64,000 nt of DNA from assembly GCF_030463565.1 (NCBI RefSeq), contig NC_134646.1, positions 62,203,710 through 62,267,709 of the forward strand, written 5' to 3'. The notes under the pieces are model-generated. The model was given only the letters and a program-made list of their open reading frames with translations. It was not told the origin of the DNA and did no database searches. Source of the stretch: Pelecanus crispus (Eukaryota; Chordata; Aves; Pelecaniformes; Pelecanidae). Positions 60,445-64,000 of the stretch are shown piece after piece (position 1 is the stretch's first letter; each line of letters opens with the position of its first letter). Made by a program: the position numbers and the translations under genes.

Positions 60445-63400
60445 ATGTGTCCTTTTGGAGATTTTGTGGTGATAAGCTGTTATTTGTAATGATAACTGGG
60501 AATCTCCGTAAAGAAAGAGTTCCCTACTTGATTGCTGGTGCAGACTATGATCAGACATGTTTACAAACATATGAATAAGCCTGGCCCAGAATGCCTTACA
60601 TAGGTGGAGGTCATAGAAAAACAAATGAACATTTGTCCTCCTTTGTCCTTGTTTGATTCATTCAGGCTTTACTCTTTACTTCAGAATGATACAAATCTGT
60701 AGCAAGATGTTAGAAAAACAAAACCAAACCAACGCAAAAATATACCAAATATATTGGAGGGGGAAAGATTAATATGAACACGTGTTTTAAGATACTGATA
60801 CATTGGTGACTTGAATTGGAAGCAAACAATTCAGCCCCTTTTAAATATGGCTGTTTGCATCAAGCTGTAGCTGGGATGATAGATTAAGGTCATATTCCTA
60901 ATTTTCCAGCAGTTCCTTGGCAAGTGATTCATTCCAGTCTTCCATACTCAAAACCATGGCAAAGATCAATTGCTGTGCATGACATCAGAAATAACTAAGT
61001 AGGAAAGAAGCTTTCTTACCGAATTCAAGTTAAGAATTTCTTTTTTTGCTTGTGGTGCAATACAAAATGAATGATTACAGGAAATTATGTTGGGTGGGGG
61101 AAAGGTTTGTTGTTCTGACCATTACTACTTCAGTTTTAAACTAATTGAACCCCTACTCCAAAAAAGATAAAAAAAAATAATTTAAAATAATATGCTATTA
61201 AATGAAGGTGGTTGAATCGGACAAGAAAAAATGTGTCTGTGACCACCTGTACAGGGAAGATCTACATTTTACATTCAAAAATAGTTTTGTGGGATGTTAT
61301 TCTAGGTGTTGAAGATATTATTAAAGAACATGGAGAAGGGTATAAACAGGAATTCTATCAAAGAAAATTAAAAAAGTTAATGTTAAGTTCTTCTATGAGC
61401 AGTTAAATTAAGCTGTGGCTATATGAGGATTTTATTTTTCTTGTTTATTTGTTTTTATGCTATTAAGATCTCATTGAGATCTCAGTACACCTAAACCAAT
61501 CATAAAACATGATAGCAAGCCTAATGCTTCCACAATGATCAAAAGCTTCTTGATGAATTTGATTTGAGGTGGAGGGTAGGGAAGGAAGAAGGAAAACGGC
61601 AAAGTTCTGAGCTTCTCATTAATGCTCAGCTGAGCTTTCTGGATGACTAACACATATACAGCCACCTACCTTGATCATGTAAAAATTAGCAGTGAAGAAA
61701 AGTGGGATTTTTTTGAATATTATGAAGAAAATAGATTTTACAGAGTGGCACAGCACATGCATAAACGACTGAAGAAAGTTTTAGATGTACTTGTCATAAG
61801 GTTTTAACACTATTAATGCAGTATTGGGGAAATCTGTTTTCCTCTAAGAGTACTGGAATTACCCGAGAGGATTATCCGTCACTATTCATGTTATTTGCAT
61901 TTAAGAACTGCTACCTTGGTTTCAAATTCCATGGTGAAATGATCTATTGGATCAAAAGCCCTGAATACAGGAAGCAGGGCATCGCTATGTGTACTTTCAT
62001 TTATAATGGTAGACCAGGTCTGCATTTATTTATCTATTTTAAATCACATGAACAAGTTATTTCTGCATTATTATTATTTTCTGCATGAACCTGAAAGATT
62101 GTATAGTCAGTGTGTGTGTGCATATATATGTATATATACACTTAGATAATGGAGTGCTTTCTTTTTTTGTGTGTGCAATAAGAAGGATTGAGATGACAAT
62201 GAAACTGAAGAAAAAGTATTTTTCAAGCCTAGTTAGATCTCTCTTCTTTCAGTAGCTCAATATACGGTGGAATTAAATGCAGCTAGAATGTTATTTTGCT
62301 CCTAGTTGATTCCTGTTTAATTGTAAACATATCAGTCAGTTCTCATAGGAGACATGCTGAAGAACTACTTAATAGCTTTTGTTTGCCCTTTCTCCTTTAA
62401 ATTGAGGGCAATGTAAAACACATTTGCCATGTTTGGGACAGAAGTAGCTTTAAACATACCGGTGGCAACACTGATTCCTCCGTCTCAGCCTGCATCCTTT
62501 ATTTTAGGTATTAAACTAATTAGTATAGCTGAAATATTAATATTTATGTAAAGTTACAAAGCCGTTACAACAGTGAAGAGCAGAGTATTTCTGAGGCAGT
62601 GTAGACAACATATCCTCACTGAAGTGTTCATTCCACAAACTTAAAGATAGGTACAAATGTATGTCATGATAGTGTATGCAAATTCCTTTTCCTAATTAGT
62701 TAAAAATAGCATGATACACCATTGCAACTTTTTAGTTATTTAGCATATATCTTCTGCTATCGACTTGCCATTTTTGAAATCTGTTACAACTCAGTTAACT
62801 AAATGCAGTTTATGAATTTAATCTTAAATTAATTGGTGTGGCAGAGCTCAGGCAAGTAATGTCACAAAAGGATATTTCTGGTTTTGGTACATTGTCTGCA
62901 TGATAAGGGGCTAAGTTGTATGGATATCATTCTGTGAGAGGTGAGACTATTCTTTTGTCCAGTCTGAAGTGGAAAAGCAGTATTCCTGAAGACCTTGGGA
63001 TTTGCTTAATTTATGATGAGTATGATCAGATGAGCACTGGCAGTCACATTATGATGACTAAAATGTTCTCCTTGGTTGCAACACTAAATAAAATGGATTA
63101 GCATGCACCAGCAGCAGACCAAAGAGTATGCCTGCAATTCATTAATGTGCCTTGTAACTGACACTGTAATGTCTAGAACCCCAAGCACTTAAAATCAGGT
63201 GATTGATCATAATGCATTTAGCTTGCAGTAGCTGAACAAGCACGAAAAGCACAGTGTTCATGAAGAAAACTGTTTTGACATTCATGATTTCTGTTGTTAC
63301 TTCATGATGATTTCCAAGATTGGGTGGTCTCACTTCAATCTCCGTTGGAGTTCATCAGAGTAAGGACCATTGGAATTTAAGATCAAACAATCAAACAGTG

Positions 63401-64000
63401 GACACTTGCTCCAGAACTGTTGTCTTTTGCACAATGTGCACTGAAAATGAGAACGGTATCTTTGCTGGCAGCAGAGAGAGAGAAGGTTGGTGTTGCTATT
63501 GGACTACTAAAATAATTAGGCCGTTTGAGTCTTCATCAGTTATGAAAAGTGGATGGTTTAAAATGAGCATTATAAAGATGATCCTTAAAATACTGAGAAC
63601 TTTAATATCATTGTAGCTTAAGTGACATTTTAATCTTTTTGGACCTTAAATAAGTTGTTTTTCATTTGTGCTGGTTTGTTGTTTGGAGAAGTATGGCATT
63701 GTTCAGATAATAACAAAGCATTATTTTCTTTACTCCACTATTTTTATAGATATAAACTTTATTCTAAATAATTGTACCATCATTACAGCAAGCCAAAGGG
63801 AATTTATGATTTACAGCATAGTAAGAATGTGGGGAATACCCCAGTGTGCTTTCTCAGCAATAATTTCTGTCCCTGGTTAATAAAGTGCTGGGCCAACAAA
63901 TTTGAGCTTAATCAACTCAACTTGAATTATTGCCTCATGAAACACTTCAATGGCATTGTTATTAAATGAAACTCTCCCTTTCAAATACTTCGCATGCAAA

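Larger units (their letters stand above)
55261..64000 (+). other. ARAP2 intron 9 (partial)
   Basis: At least 8.7 kb of intron running to the window edge. The expected next exon, continuing PH2, was not found. It contains a poly-C tract (57328-57343), an unexplained open stretch (56607-57098), a CR1 tail (59478-59578), a SINE (60317-60444) and a TG/TA microsatellite (about 62109-62140). Confidence 0.65.

Overview
The window is vertebrate nuclear DNA, almost certainly from a bird and most likely a songbird (passerine). The clues are CR1 LINE tails ending in an ATTCTATG-type microsatellite, four copies of a SINE with a tRNA-Ile-like head joined to a CR1 tail (the layout described for TguSINE1 of zebra finch), and avian-type ERV LTRs. 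The species is inferred, not read directly. There are no prokaryotic genes, operons or CRISPR arrays.

Layout. Positions 1-912 hold an old avian ERV LTR. A candidate minus-strand coding exon of an unidentified gene lies at 1195-1471. A complete minus-strand endogenous retrovirus occupies 1820-8719. Its two 572-bp LTRs read as identical. It has a 4-bp target duplication (GGCT), a tRNA-Lys1,2-type primer binding site, an open gag, an open protease-RT-RNaseH-integrase pol in the same frame as gag behind a single TAG codon, a polypurine tract, and no env. From 8724 to about 20900 is AT-rich intergenic DNA with no supported gene. A CpG island at about 21000-21860 carries a probable non-coding first exon with a splice donor at 21585/21586.

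The rest is the 5' part of ARAP2 on the plus strand. ARAP2 is a large PI(3,4,5)P3-dependent Arf GAP with SAM, PH, ArfGAP, ankyrin, RhoGAP and RA domains. Eight coding exons (2-9) can be joined with consistent intron phases: 29082-29950, 36013-36083, 37036-37115, 41851-41936, 42744-43100, 46517-46586, 52147-52267 and 55079-55260. They total 1836 nt, or 612 codons. They encode the SAM domain, a poorly conserved acidic/serine-rich linker, the first PH domain and the start of the second. The gene runs off the right edge. Its introns carry a 1-kb CR1 fragment, the SINEs, short CR1 tails and microsatellites.

The most noteworthy item is the retroelement: young, env-less and apparently intact. Its gag begins with several predicted membrane segments and has no zinc knuckle, and its gag and pol are separated by an in-frame amber codon followed by a perfect 6-bp hairpin.
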